From an uncultured Erythrobacter sp. (GTDB taxonomy: Bacteria > Pseudomonadota > Alphaproteobacteria > Sphingomonadales > Sphingomonadaceae): a stretch of 64,000 nt of DNA. The DNA lies in NCBI GenBank assembly GCA_947488085.1, contig CANKYI010000001.1, positions 1,559,928-1,623,927 of the forward strand, read 5' to 3'. This document shows positions 27,347 to 36,931 of this stretch, piece by piece. The translations under genes and the position numbers were made by a program. The notes under the pieces were generated by a model. It had not been told where the DNA came from. It saw only the letters and a list, made by a program, of their open reading frames with translations, and did no database searches. Position 1 is the first letter of the stretch. Every line of letters starts with the position of its first letter.

Positions 27347-28200
27347 ACGAGGGCGAATTTCTCGCTGCGTTGCGCACATTGCCGCTGCATCCCGGCGCGC
27401 GGGGCTTGCGCGATGATTGCGCGGTGATCCCCTTTGGTGATGAGACACTGATCCTCAATCACGAGATGATGGCCGAGGGCACGCATTTTCGCGCCGAAGC
27501 CGATCCCGCAGACGTCGCCTGGAAGTTGGTCGCAATCAACCTCTCAGACCTAGCTAGCAAAGGCGCAGAACCGGTCGGCGTACTGCAAGGGCATTCGTTG
27601 GGCGACGATGACCTGCGCTTTGTCGAGGGCCTCCGCGAGGCGCTAACTTCCTACAATGTGCCAATCTTAGGCGGTGATACAGTCGCAGCGACCGGCGCAA
27701 GCACCTATTCCATGACCGCAATTGGTCGTGCCACGCACACCCCAGTACCATCACGTGTCGGAGCACAAATCGGTGACGGGGTGTATGTCACAGGCATCTT
27801 AGGCCGGGCAATGCTGGGCTTTCTCGGCCATAGTGAGCACTTGCAAGCCTTCGACCGCCCTCGCCCGCGATTGGACGAAGGGCGCAAACTGGCTCCCATA
27901 GTCACCGCGATGATGGACATCTCCGATGGCCTGTTGTTGGACGCATTCCGCCTTGCCGAAGCGAGCGAGGTTACGTTGTCCATCGACTGCGCCAATGTCC
28001 CTGTCGCTGACCTCACCCGACCGGATGATTGCATGCGTTGGGGCGATGATTACGAATTGCTGTTCACCATTCCAGCAGACACCAAATGCCCCGTTCCGGC
28101 CGCACAAATCGGAGCAGTAAGCCCAAGAGGATTCGCGCCGTTGGTGATTGATGGAAACCCAATCGTGAACGCTATCGGGCTAGGTTATCAACACGGATAA
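27343..28200 (+). CDS. thiL: Thiamine-monophosphate kinase, probably with an ATA start
   Basis: 285 residues if translation starts at the ATA at 27343. The first canonical start in frame is TTG at 27370, but that would drop the conserved NEGEF segment that ThiL proteins carry near their start. AAGGA lies 9 bases before the ATA, which overlaps the nusB stop (ATAA). Kinase landmarks are GLRDDCAV (metal-binding Asp), ILGGDT and MMDISDGLLLDAFRLAE. ThiL phosphorylates thiamine monophosphate to the active diphosphate. The gene is convincing; the start codon is the uncertain point. Confidence 0.85.
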   Translation: MNEGEFLAALRTLPLHPGARGLRDDCAVIPFGDETLILNHEMMAEGTHFRAEADPADVAWKLVAINLSDLASKGAEPVGVLQGHSLGDDDLRFVEGLREALTSYNVPILGGDTVAATGASTYSMTAIGRATHTPVPSRVGAQIGDGVYVTGILGRAMLGFLGHSEHLQAFDRPRPRLDEGRKLAPIVTAMMDISDGLLLDAFRLAEASEVTLSIDCANVPVADLTRPDDCMRWGDDYELLFTIPADTKCPVPAAQIGAVSPRGFAPLVIDGNPIVNAIGLGYQHG

Positions 28201-28382
28201 AGCCGGATAAATTGGCGCTTCTCATACCAAAATTGGTAAAACCCGCGCGCTAGCCCACAATTGCGCCGTTTTCCGGCTTGCAAGCTTGTATCCAAACCCT
28301 ATGACTATCCGCCTTGCGCCCGCGCTGCCATCAGAGCGGATTTATAAGAGGCGCATTTTCCACGCTTCAGAGGGGATTTTAC

Positions 28383-30494
28383 GTGGACCTTATTCTCATA
28401 TCTATCGGGTTGGGTGTGCTTGCCATTATCTATGGCTTTGTCACCAGTCGCCAGGTGCTGAATGCCAGCGCTGGTAATGAAAAAATGCAAGAGATTGCAG
28501 CCGCCATTCAAGAAGGCGCGCAAGCTTATCTCAACCGTCAATACACCGCGATCGGGATCGTCGGCGTGGTTGTTGCGATCATCGTTGGCGTTGCGCTGGG
28601 CATGATCCCGGCGGTCGGCTTTTTGATCGGCGCAATTCTGTCGGGTGTTGCAGGCTATATCGGGATGAATATCTCGGTTCGCTCAAACGTTCGCACGGCA
28701 GCGGCGGCGGAAACGGGCTTGCAAGCGGGTCTGACGCTGGCGTTCCGCGCTGGTGCGATCACCGGCATGTTGGTGGCTGGCCTTGCATTGCTCGCTATCG
28801 CAGTGTTCTTCTACGTTTTGATCGGCCCGATGGCACTTGCCCCGAACAGCCGCGAGGTCATTGACGGCCTTGTTGGTCTGGCCTTTGGCGCGTCGCTGAT
28901 TTCGATCTTTGCGCGCCTTGGCGGCGGTATCTTTACCAAGGCCGCAGATGTGGGCGCGGACTTGGTCGGTAAGGTCGAAGCGGGCATTCCAGAGGATGAT
29001 CCACGCAACCCTGCGACCATCGCGGATAACGTAGGCGATAATGTTGGCGATTGCGCTGGCATGGCGGCTGACTTGTTCGAGACATATGTTGTGACCGTTG
29101 GTGCAACCATGGTTCTTACCGCATTGCTCCTAACCCAATTGGGCGATCTATTGCTGCCATTGATGGCTCTGCCATTGCTGATCGGCGGCGCGTGTATCGT
29201 TACCTCGATCATCGGTACATATTTCGTTCGCCTTGGCGGCGGTACGAATGTGATGGGCGCGATGTATAAGGGCTTCCTTGTCACCGCATTCCTTTCGATC
29301 CCGCTGATCTATCTGGCGATTTCATACGCGCTGGGAACAGCGGGTTCTGACATGACCACAGTGCTCAATGCAGGAACCGGCATGGTTGAATTTAACGGCA
29401 TGGACTTGTTCTATTGCTCGTTGATCGGCCTTGCTCTCACCGGCATCATCATTTGGATCACAGAGTATTACACCGGCACGAACTTCCGTCCGGTGCGCTC
29501 GATCGCTAAAGCTTCGGAAACGGGCCACGGCACCAATGTGATCCAAGGTCTGGCAATCAGCCTTGAATCAACCGCACTGCCGACAATCGTCATCATTGCA
29601 GCGATCATTGGCGCATTCCAACTCGCCGGTCTGATCGGTCTCGCCTTCGGTGCAACCGCGATGCTTGCACTCGCTGGCATGGTCGTGGCGCTCGACGCTT
29701 ATGGTCCTGTGACCGATAATGCGGGCGGCATTGCCGAAATGGCGGGTCTGGATGAAAGCGTGCGTGAGAAAACCGACTTGCTTGATGCGGTTGGTAACAC
29801 CACCAAAGCTGTGACCAAAGGCTATGCCATCGGCTCAGCGGGTCTTGCAGCCCTCGTGCTGTTCGCCGCTTACACCGCTGACCTTCGGGAGTACTTCCCG
29901 AGCGCCAATGTCGATTTCAGCCTCGAAAACCCGTATGTGATCGTTGGGCTGCTGCTCGGCGCGCTTTTGCCTTACCTCTTCGGAGCGATGGGCATGACCG
30001 CGGTAGGCCGGGCTGCTGGCGATGTGGTGAAGGACGTGCGCGAGCAGTTCAAAGAAAAGCCGGGCATCATGGATTACTCCGAGAAGCCTGACTACGCGCG
30101 CACCGTTGACCTTGTGACTAAGGCGGCGATCAAAGAGATGATCGTGCCGTCGCTGTTGCCTGTCCTTGCACCGATCGTGACCTACTTCGTGATCTATATG
30201 ATCGCAGGTCAGGACGAGGCCTTTGCTGCACTTGGCGCGTTGTTGCTCGGTGTGATCGTTGGCGGCTTGTTCGTCGCGCTTTCCATGACCGCTGGTGGCG
30301 GCGCATGGGACAATGCGAAGAAGTACATCGAAGACGGCAATCACGGCGGTAAAGGCTCTGAGGCTCACAAAGCTGCCGTCACAGGCGACACGGTCGGCGA
30401 TCCTTACAAGGATACCGCTGGCCCAGCTGTGAACCCGATGATCAAGATCACCAACATTGTCGCGTTGCTTTTGCTCGCGGCATTGGCTCACTGA
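28383..30494 (+). CDS. hppA: Membrane-bound proton-pumping pyrophosphatase (K+-independent type)
   Basis: 703 residues from the GTG at 28383, with GAGGGG before it; an upstream ATG would add a non-conserved stretch. About 16 helices. The substrate site is [20 protein letters not shown] followed by [36 protein letters not shown] has Lys where K+-dependent enzymes have Ala, which marks the K+-independent proton-pumping class. It couples pyrophosphate hydrolysis to proton export or uptake across the membrane. The gene ends 46 bases before a clear terminator. Confidence 0.96.
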   Translation: MDLILISIGLGVLAIIYGFVTSRQVLNASAGNEKMQEIAAAIQEGAQAYLNRQYTAIGIVGVVVAIIVGVALGMIPAVGFLIGAILSGVAGYIGMNISVRSNVRTAAAAETGLQAGLTLAFRAGAITGMLVAGLALLAIAVFFYVLIGPMALAPNSREVIDGLVGLAFGASLISIFARLGGGIFTKAADVGADLVGKVEAGIPEDDPRNPATIADNVGDNVGDCAGMAADLFETYVVTVGATMVLTALLLTQLGDLLLPLMALPLLIGGACIVTSIIGTYFVRLGGGTNVMGAMYKGFLVTAFLSIPLIYLAISYALGTAGSDMTTVLNAGTGMVEFNGMDLFYCSLIGLALTGIIIWITEYYTGTNFRPVRSIAKASETGHGTNVIQGLAISLESTALPTIVIIAAIIGAFQLAGLIGLAFGATAMLALAGMVVALDAYGPVTDNAGGIAEMAGLDESVREKTDLLDAVGNTTKAVTKGYAIGSAGLAALVLFAAYTADLREYFPSANVDFSLENPYVIVGLLLGALLPYLFGAMGMTAVGRAAGDVVKDVREQFKEKPGIMDYSEKPDYARTVDLVTKAAIKEMIVPSLLPVLAPIVTYFVIYMIAGQDEAFAALGALLLGVIVGGLFVALSMTAGGGAWDNAKKYIEDGNHGGKGSEAHKAAVTGDTVGDPYKDTAGPAVNPMIKITNIVALLLLAALAH

Positions 30495-30540
30495 TCAAAG
30501 GCAAAGCGGCCCCTGAGGATCGCTGAAAGCTAGAAGCAAG

Positions 30541-30573
30541 ACCCCGTCCGGAGCAATCCGGGCGGGGTTTTGA
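30541..30573 (+). terminator. Rho-independent terminator of the pyrophosphatase gene
   Basis: ACCCCGTCCGG pairs with CCGGGCGGGGT around a six-base loop and is followed by TTT. The stem is GC-rich with one wobble. It lies directly downstream of hppA and separates it from the acetyltransferase operon. Confidence 0.85.
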
Positions 30574-30645
30574 TTTTGGGGCTGTTAGTTTTGCCCCTGC
30601 CGGTGTGCCACGTTTGGACAGCGCGCCTGAACTCCAAGCATTCTT

Positions 30646-30680
30646 AACCCCTTCATGCGAAGGGAGAATTTGAAGGGGTT
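30646..30680 (+). promoter_or_regulatory. Hairpin covering the ribosome site of the acetyltransferase gene
   Basis: AACCCCTTCA pairs perfectly with TGAAGGGGTT across a 15-base loop. The second arm contains AAGGGG, the likely ribosome-binding site 8-9 bases before the ATG at 30687. A folded leader would hide it, so translation could depend on temperature, an RNA-binding protein or another factor. The loop itself holds GAAGGGAG, a second purine-rich site. Confidence 0.5.
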
Positions 30681-30686
30681 CACGCG

Positions 30687-31853
30687 ATGCTTATGGCGAC
30701 CACGCCAGACAGTAATGACGGTGTTACCGCGCCTGAGCATCACGGTGACGGGCGTGCAGAATTGCGCCTTGTCTCTGGATCACAAGCCACCGATCCGCGC
30801 TTTATCGAGAAGTGGCAGGCGCTTGCCGCAGAGGTGAGCGAGCCTAATCCATTCTTCGAACCATGGTGTCTGATCCCAGCCATGAAACACTTGCATGGCG
30901 GCGCTAAACTTGCGCTGTTATCCTATGTTGTGGACGGGCGTTTACGCGGGTTGATGCCGATTGAACGAGCCTCGCGTTACTACGGATATCGCGTGCCCCA
31001 TGCTGCCATTTGGCTGCATGACAACGCCTTTTGCAGCACGCCTCTCGTCGCCGCCGGTTACGAGCAGGACTTCTGGCATGCCGTCCTCGCCAAGCTGGAT
31101 GCTAAGCCAAAGGGCGCGCTATTCCTACACCTGCCGCAATTGTGTGAAGACGGTCCCATGGCGAATGCGCTTGAGACCGTTGCGGAGCGCGACGGACGGC
31201 TCTGTCGCACCGTCAAGCGGTCTGAGCGCGCCATGCTTGCACCCGACACCTCCGATCCAGAGGCGTATCTTGAGCAAGCCATGAGCGCCAAGAAGCGCAA
31301 GGAGCTGCGCCGCCAGTACAAGCGCCTATCCGAACAGGGCGAGTTGCTTTTGGAACGGCGCGAAGATGCGACTAAGCTCGCTGAGTGGACTGCGCAATTC
31401 CTCGCACTAGAGGCAGAGGGTTGGAAGGGCGAGGCGGGCTCTGCCCTTAGCAGCGCTGATGGGACACGCCGCTTCTTCAAAGAGACCCTGCAACGTGCGG
31501 CCAAGGCTGGACGGCTCGAACGGTTGGCGCTCCAGCTGGATGGCCGCCCCATCGCTATGCTCGCCAGCTTTGTGACATCGCCCGGTGTCTTCAGCTTCAA
31601 GACCACATTCGACGAAGCCTTCGCTCGCTTCTCCCCCGGCCTGCTGCTCCAGATTGAGAACCTTGCCATGCTGGAGCGTGGCGACATCGCATGGGCCGAC
31701 AGTTGCGCCGCTGAAGGGCACTCCATGATCGAGCGGATCTGGCGCGAGAAGCGCACCATGGTCAGCCGCAATGTCGCCATTGGTGGCGGTGTCCGCCGCT
31801 TCGTATGCAAGCAGATGATGGCGTATGAGATGCGCGGGAGCAGCAAGTCATGA
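30687..31853 (+). CDS. GNAT-fold acetyltransferase of the BcsL/CelD group
   Basis: 388 residues. PNPFFEPWCLIPAMKHL near residue 53 and ERLALQLDGRPIAMLASFV, FSFKTTFDEAFARFSPGLLL near residue 275-315 match the CelD/BcsL GNAT domain linked to polysaccharide or lipid acylation. No membrane segment or signal peptide is seen. It overlaps the JmjC-like gene by four bases (ATGA). Two starts are possible (30687 and 30693). Confidence 0.85.
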   Translation: MLMATTPDSNDGVTAPEHHGDGRAELRLVSGSQATDPRFIEKWQALAAEVSEPNPFFEPWCLIPAMKHLHGGAKLALLSYVVDGRLRGLMPIERASRYYGYRVPHAAIWLHDNAFCSTPLVAAGYEQDFWHAVLAKLDAKPKGALFLHLPQLCEDGPMANALETVAERDGRLCRTVKRSERAMLAPDTSDPEAYLEQAMSAKKRKELRRQYKRLSEQGELLLERREDATKLAEWTAQFLALEAEGWKGEAGSALSSADGTRRFFKETLQRAAKAGRLERLALQLDGRPIAMLASFVTSPGVFSFKTTFDEAFARFSPGLLLQIENLAMLERGDIAWADSCAAEGHSMIERIWREKRTMVSRNVAIGGGVRRFVCKQMMAYEMRGSSKS

Positions 31854-32749
31854 ACGCACCGAACCATCAGTGGCAGCGTCCTGTCCCCTACACCACGCGA
31901 CCAATTGGCACCTTCCATGACACCGCTCGTGATGCCTTTGCGCGTTCCTATCCCGAGACGCCGCATACGCTGCGACACACGCTCGGTCACCATCCGCTGC
32001 TTGAGCTTGAAGCGCTTGCCGCTCTTGCAGAGCAGTTGCCAGCTACTAGCGTCGAGTACAATCGTGGCGACTTGCCCATAGGCGTTACAGGGAAGCCCGG
32101 CGCAACCGGCCTGACCATTGGCGAGACGATCCGACAGGTTGCCAAAGCTGAGAGTTGGGCGGTCCTTAAACACGTTGAGCAAGTGCCCGCTTACCGTGCC
32201 CTTCTGACTGATCTGTTGGATGAGTTGCAAGCCGAGATCGCAGTCAAAACCGGAGCTTTGCTCACCCCGCAAGCCTTCATCTTCATCTCTAGCCCTAACG
32301 CCGTCACCCCATATCACTTCGACCCGGAGCACAACATCCTGTTGCAGGTGAAGGGCACCAAAGTGATGACGCAGTTCCCCGCTGGCGACCCCCGGTTTGC
32401 GCCTGATACCGCGCATGAGAGCTACTACACTGGCGGCCCGCGAGAGCTGGCTTGGGATGAGGCGTATATGGACGCCGCCCGCCCCTTTCCGCTTGGTCCC
32501 GGTGACGCAGTCTATGTGCCGGTCATGGCGCCCCACTTCGTGCGCAATGGCCCGTCCAGTTCGATCTCGCTTTCCATCACTTGGCGTTCCACATGGAGCT
32601 ATGGTGAGAGCGATGCACGCGCCTTCAACCACTGGCTGCGTCAGCGCGGGTTTGTCCCTAAAGCACCGGCGCGCTGGCCTGCCAGCAACCGGCCCAAAGC
32701 CTATGCCTATCGCATACTGCGCAAGCTGGGTCTGGCAGGTCGGGGTTAG
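31850..32749 (+). CDS. JmjC/cupin-like protein
   Basis: 299 residues. The region VTPYHFDPEHNILLQVKG (about 148-165), followed by a distant His in AVYVPVMAPHFVRNG, gives the H-x-D...H iron site of cupin-like JmjC folds. Family members act as hydroxylases or are inactive scaffolds; the substrate is not evident. It is translationally coupled to the acetyltransferase and lies just before a tesB gene, so the three may share a substrate such as a cell-surface lipid or carbohydrate. That link is inference. Confidence 0.82.
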   Translation: MNAPNHQWQRPVPYTTRPIGTFHDTARDAFARSYPETPHTLRHTLGHHPLLELEALAALAEQLPATSVEYNRGDLPIGVTGKPGATGLTIGETIRQVAKAESWAVLKHVEQVPAYRALLTDLLDELQAEIAVKTGALLTPQAFIFISSPNAVTPYHFDPEHNILLQVKGTKVMTQFPAGDPRFAPDTAHESYYTGGPRELAWDEAYMDAARPFPLGPGDAVYVPVMAPHFVRNGPSSSISLSITWRSTWSYGESDARAFNHWLRQRGFVPKAPARWPASNRPKAYAYRILRKLGLAGRG

Positions 32750-32791
32750 CCTGACTTGACCACGGCACTTGGCCCCCGCATGGGCCTCGCT

Positions 32792-33724
32792 ATGACTGAT
32801 ACACCCGCTCACTCCCAGCCCACACCGCAAGCTCTGACCGACGGTCTCGTCCGGCTGCTGACAGTCGATAAGCGCGCCGCTGACGTCTATGCCGGGCGTG
32901 AGCAGAAGGGAGGCATTGGCCGTGTGTTCGGTGGTCAGGTCCTCGCACAGGCGCTCCAAGCCGCCCAAGCCAGCGTTCCTGCAACCAAGACCGCGCATTC
33001 GCTCCACGCCTACTTCCTGCGCGGCGGGCGCGAGGGTGCGCCTATTGAGTACCGCATAGAACGTGACTTTGATGGGCGCAGCTTTGCCAATCGCCGGGTC
33101 GTTGCCGCTCAAGAGAGCGAGGACGGCACCGCGACCCCAATCCTCAACCTCACCGCCAGCTTTCAGGTGCCAGAAGACGGTATGAGCCACGATGACGTGG
33201 TCATGCCTGATGTCGCCCCGCCAGAGAAGCTGAAATCCGATATGGAGATGCGCACGGTCATGGCGGACCAGATCGGCGACAGACTGAGCGAGGCGCAACG
33301 CGCACTGATGCTGCGCCCGCGTCCGATTGAGATGCGCACCGTTGATCGGCTGCACTGGATGAACAGCGAACCGCGCGAACCGCGCGCGCATAGCTGGTTT
33401 CGTACCGGTGGGTCGCTGCCCGATGACATGGCCCTGCACCGCGCCATCATCACCTATGCCAGCGACTACACGCTGCTCGGAACCAGCGCTCTGCCCCATG
33501 GGCTCAGCTGGATGCGCGGGGAGTTGGTCGGAGCAAGCCTCGATCATGCGATCTGGTTCCACCGCGAAGCGCGCGCTGATGAGTGGTTGCTCTATGCAAC
33601 GGATGCGCCGTGGTCGGGCGGCGGGCGCGGCTTCAACCGGGGCCGCATCTTCAACCGCGCAGGCCAACTGGTCGCCAGCGTCGCGCAAGAGGGCATGATG
33701 CGGCAACGCAAAGCCAAGAGTTGA
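32792..33724 (+). CDS. tesB: Acyl-CoA thioesterase II
   Basis: 310 residues from the ATG at 32792; earlier in-frame starts (32756 TTG, 32780 ATG) would add a non-conserved stretch. It has the double hot-dog layout of TesB. RVFGGQVLAQALQAAQASV and LHAYFLRGG mark the first domain, and ASDYTLLGTSALPHG with SLDHAIWFHREARADEWLLY the second. It frees fatty acids from acyl-CoA. It follows the JmjC-like gene by 42 bases. Confidence 0.93.
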   Translation: MTDTPAHSQPTPQALTDGLVRLLTVDKRAADVYAGREQKGGIGRVFGGQVLAQALQAAQASVPATKTAHSLHAYFLRGGREGAPIEYRIERDFDGRSFANRRVVAAQESEDGTATPILNLTASFQVPEDGMSHDDVVMPDVAPPEKLKSDMEMRTVMADQIGDRLSEAQRALMLRPRPIEMRTVDRLHWMNSEPREPRAHSWFRTGGSLPDDMALHRAIITYASDYTLLGTSALPHGLSWMRGELVGASLDHAIWFHREARADEWLLYATDAPWSGGGRGFNRGRIFNRAGQLVASVAQEGMMRQRKAKS

Positions 33725-33992
33725 GCGGGGCAGAGGTTGAAGCATGGACCGCACAAGGGGGCGTTTAGGAAATAACCGGAACTCCCACAAAACACTGATT
33801 CTGAGGTGATTTTTCAGGAAACTGCACTGCTGGAGTGTCAACTTTCGCAATTCGACCATTCTGCCATGCGTTCATTAAAGAATGCGCAGATTCTACTCTG
33901 ACCGGCACCAGTAGGAAAACCACTTCCGCCCCATCGCCCCACCATTCATGCTTCACCCCAAGCCTTCGGGAACTGTTGCTGCTCGGCTGCTA

Positions 33993-34811
33993 TCAATGCG
34001 CGAGGAAGATCGGCATCTTCGGATCATTGAGGCTGCGCCGGGTCACCCCGCCCAGCAACATTTCGGCCAATCGCGAATGGCCATAAGCACCCATCACAAG
34101 CATCGAACACCCGAGCTTTTCCGCCTCTGCACACAGAACATCAGCCACTTTTGCATCGCCGCGCTCTACCTCTGTCACCTCCACACTGATCCCGTAACGG
34201 TTGAGATAGGCGGCGGCTTCGTGAGCGGAAAAATCGACGCGTTGTTCACGCTTGACCTCTTGCACAGTGGCGATGTGCACCGCACTGGCGTGTTTCAGCA
34301 AAGGCACCGCTGAGCGCAGAGCAACACTCGCCTCGGATGAGCCATTCCACGCAATGAGAACCGGCGCCGTTAGGTCAAATCGCTGCGTATCGCCCGGTAT
34401 TACGAGAACGGGCACCGCTGCGCGCATCGCCAGTTCGCCCGCCATCGCAGACGGTCCGCGCGTCCCATCCTCACCAATATCATGCGGGCCAACCAGAATG
34501 ATGTCATGGAGCGCGGATTGTTCAAGTAAGCGATGCTCGGCCCGCCCGCTGATGAAGCGCCATTCCCAAGAGACGTCCTCATTCGATAGATCGCTCTCGA
34601 TCTTGGCCCTCAGGCGCTCTGCGGCTTGTCTGATCTGCGGCATAGCAGCTGCCATTGCCGAGCCGTAAAAGTCGCCGGGCGCAAAGACCTCGTAAGTGAC
34701 CGCTTGCAGGCACGTAATATGGCCATCGCATGCTCGCGCGATGTCCATCGCGGTTTGCAAACGCGCTTCCATGCAGGAATCGCCATCAATGTGTAACAGG
34801 ATGGATTTCAT
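33993..34811 (-). CDS. Universal stress protein, two-domain type
   Basis: 272 residues from the ATG at 34811, preceded by AAAGGAGG, a near-perfect ribosome site. The C-terminal UspA domain ends in LVMGAYGHSRLAEMLLGGV, matching the G-x2-G-x9-G ATP-binding pattern; the N-terminal half (MKSILLHIDGD) is a degenerate copy. Such proteins bind ATP and aid survival in oxygen limitation or stationary phase. An FNR-type palindrome lies 56 bases upstream, which fits control by a CRP/FNR regulator. Confidence 0.9.
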   Translation of the reverse strand: MKSILLHIDGDSCMEARLQTAMDIARACDGHITCLQAVTYEVFAPGDFYGSAMAAAMPQIRQAAERLRAKIESDLSNEDVSWEWRFISGRAEHRLLEQSALHDIILVGPHDIGEDGTRGPSAMAGELAMRAAVPVLVIPGDTQRFDLTAPVLIAWNGSSEASVALRSAVPLLKHASAVHIATVQEVKREQRVDFSAHEAAAYLNRYGISVEVTEVERGDAKVADVLCAEAEKLGCSMLVMGAYGHSRLAEMLLGGVTRRSLNDPKMPIFLAH

Positions 34812-34866
34812 TGCAGCCTCCTTTGTGATGCAGTCGAGGGCTACACCGCGAATGCGCGGCCGCGCA

Positions 34867-34880
34867 TTGATCCAGATCAA
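34867..34880. promoter_or_regulatory. FNR/Anr/FixK-type binding site
   Basis: TTGATCCAGATCAA is the exact TTGAT-N4-ATCAA palindrome bound by FNR-family regulators. It lies between the divergent universal stress protein (ATG 34811) and the carotenoid oxygenase (ATG 34934). Its centre is about 62 bases before the stress-protein ATG, which would allow class II activation if transcription begins near 34832. No FNR regulator gene is present in this window. Confidence 0.65.
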
Positions 34881-34933
34881 GTTTGCATGAAGAATTTTTT
34901 GGCCTAACCTTGCGGGTCAAGGGAGAACACCGA

Positions 34934-36427
34934 ATGCAGGTCACACGCCAACCGCCGGTTCGCACCACCTTAGAGCCGTCGAACCACCCCTATCTCTCCG
35001 GCCCATGGACGCCCGTGCATGAAGAGGTGGATGTGGACGAGCTTGAGGTGATCGAAGGCGAAATTCCGGCAGATTTGGACGGCATCTATCTGCGCAATAC
35101 CGAAAACCCCGTGCATCAGCCACTGGGCCGGCACCACCCGTTTGATGGCGATGCGATGGTGCACCAGGTCAGCATTTCGGGCGGCAAAGCCAGCTATCGC
35201 AACCGCTTTGTGCGCACCCATTGCTTTGATGCAGAACAGATCGCTGGTGGAGCACTATGGGGCGGATTGATGGACCCGGTTGGCACGTCCAAGCGCCCCG
35301 GGTTTGGCGCGCATGAAGGGCTTAAAGACACAGGCTCAACCGACATTGTCGTCCATGCAGGGGTTGCGCTCGCGACCCTCTATCAATGTGGCGAAGCGTG
35401 GCAGATGGACCCCGTCACCCTGGAGAATTTGGGCAAGGCATCATGGGGGCCCTTGGACGGCATTTCCGCGCATCCTAAAGTGGATGAGGCGACAGGCGAG
35501 CTGATGTTCTTCAACTACTCCAAATACGCCCCTTACATGCACTATGGCGTCGTCGACCGGGCTGGAAAGCTGGTGCATTATGTGCCGATCCCGCTGCCCG
35601 GACCGCGCCTGCCACACGATATGGCAATCACACGCAATTGGTCGATCCTCAATGATATGCCGCTTTTCTGGGACAAGGATTTGCTGGAACGGGACATTCA
35701 CGCCGCCCGCATCCATGACGGAGTGCCCACCCGTTTTGCTCTAATCCCGCGCCATGGGCAGCCAGAGGATATCCGCTGGTTCGAAGCCTCACCAACCTAT
35801 GTGCTGCATTGGACAAATGCTTGGGAGGAAGGCGATGAGGTGATCCTAGAGGGGTACTATCAGGACAAACCTATGCCTGACCCGATCGAGGAAGCGGGCC
35901 AATACAGTCACATGATGGCCTATGTGGACGAACATTCCTTCCAAAGCCGCCTGCACCGTTGGCGCTTTAACCTGAAGACCGGCGAGACGGTTGAAGAGCG
36001 TCTATGCGACCGCATCGTCGAATTCGGCATGATCAATCCCGCATATTTGATGGAGAAGAGCCGCTATATCTGGTCCACCACAACCCGCCCCGGCTGGTTC
36101 TTATTCAACGGATATGTTCGCCATGACACGGAAACCGGCGAAGAGCAGGTGTTCCAACTGCCCGACGGAGTGTATGCGAGCGAGAGCCCGATGGTGCCGA
36201 GGAAAGGCGCGACGTCAGAAGATGACGGTTATCTCGTTACGTTCCTGATCGATGAAAATTCAGGCAACTCGGAGCTGGCGATATTGGATGCGAGCGATGT
36301 TACCAAGGGGCCGATCTGCCGCGCACGTCTGCCGCACAAGATTTCCAGCGGGGTCCACACAACCTGGGTCGAACATTCACAATTGCGCGCGGACGCTGCG
36401 TTTAAGCGTGAGACGCTTGCCGCATAA
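34934..36427 (+). CDS. Carotenoid/stilbene cleavage oxygenase
   Basis: 497 residues from the ATG at 34934, with AAGGGAGAACACCG before it. The family's iron histidines are in ISAHPKVD, RLPHDMAIT and SGVHTTWVEH, with a further one earlier in FDGDAMVHQV. The seven-bladed propeller layout fits carotenoid cleavage oxygenases. In sphingomonads, relatives split apocarotenoids or lignostilbenes, and the sequence alone does not say which. LFNGYVRHDTETGEEQV is another conserved part. No carotenoid synthesis genes are nearby. Confidence 0.9.
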   Translation: MQVTRQPPVRTTLEPSNHPYLSGPWTPVHEEVDVDELEVIEGEIPADLDGIYLRNTENPVHQPLGRHHPFDGDAMVHQVSISGGKASYRNRFVRTHCFDAEQIAGGALWGGLMDPVGTSKRPGFGAHEGLKDTGSTDIVVHAGVALATLYQCGEAWQMDPVTLENLGKASWGPLDGISAHPKVDEATGELMFFNYSKYAPYMHYGVVDRAGKLVHYVPIPLPGPRLPHDMAITRNWSILNDMPLFWDKDLLERDIHAARIHDGVPTRFALIPRHGQPEDIRWFEASPTYVLHWTNAWEEGDEVILEGYYQDKPMPDPIEEAGQYSHMMAYVDEHSFQSRLHRWRFNLKTGETVEERLCDRIVEFGMINPAYLMEKSRYIWSTTTRPGWFLFNGYVRHDTETGEEQVFQLPDGVYASESPMVPRKGATSEDDGYLVTFLIDENSGNSELAILDASDVTKGPICRARLPHKISSGVHTTWVEHSQLRADAAFKRETLAA

Positions 36428-36448
36428 GTCGCGCCTTAACCAATCGCC

Positions 36449-36745
36449 TTATCTCCAGCGCAGCAGTGGTACCCGCGCGAGAATTTTGCCAAACACCTCG
36501 TCGCGGGAAACTGAGCCGAGGCGCGATCCATTGGTCGACAAGCGCGACATGCCATTCAGCGCAACGCGACCATTCTTAGCAATCGCCCCAACCTCTTTAA
36601 CGATCCAGCCGAATTCGGGATGTTTGGCGAGCACAATATCGCCACGCCGGACCCGTGATGAGCGGCGGAAAACGGCAAAGTTTCCATCGCGCAACTTGGG
36701 TTCCATGCTGCGTCCTGTGACACGGGCGAGCTTAATCGGTAACAT
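36449..36745 (-). CDS. Small S26/S24-fold peptidase resembling nickel-SOD maturation protease
   Basis: 98 residues. VTGRSMEPKLRDGNFAVF (catalytic Ser in SMEP) and RRGDIVLAKHPEFGWIVKEV (general-base Lys in VKEV) are the two motifs of signal-peptidase-like serine/lysine proteases. The small size without membrane anchor, with GKILARV near the end, matches the SodX group that trims nickel superoxide dismutase. The neighbour is instead an iron-type SOD (36932), on the opposite strand. It could also be a LexA-type fold with another target. Confidence 0.75.
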   Translation of the reverse strand: MLPIKLARVTGRSMEPKLRDGNFAVFRRSSRVRRGDIVLAKHPEFGWIVKEVGAIAKNGRVALNGMSRLSTNGSRLGSVSRDEVFGKILARVPLLRWR

Positions 36746-36931
36746 GGCCGGAATATAACCTCATTTGCCAATCATTCGCACGTAAGCTTATGTAAGTTAC
36801 TTCAGATTTGGAGCAATTGGGCGGCTACCCCACCGCGATGCAGAATTCTCGAGGTGTTCTCGCAACCTTTGCCGCGCCGACGCATTGTGTTTATAGCGCC
36901 CACAAAACCAACCCAAAAAGAGGACACTAAC

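Noticed and set aside
31058..33859. A 933-codon open frame on the minus strand, antisense to the acetyltransferase, JmjC-like and tesB genes.
   Set aside because: The plus strand carries three recognised families over the same bases. The antisense product is low in any recognisable motif and is best explained by high GC in third positions leaving stops scarce.
33725..33992. Short frames on both strands between tesB and the universal stress protein gene (for instance 33956-33765 minus).
   Set aside because: No ribosome site, no family resemblance, and the gap is small enough to be spacer.
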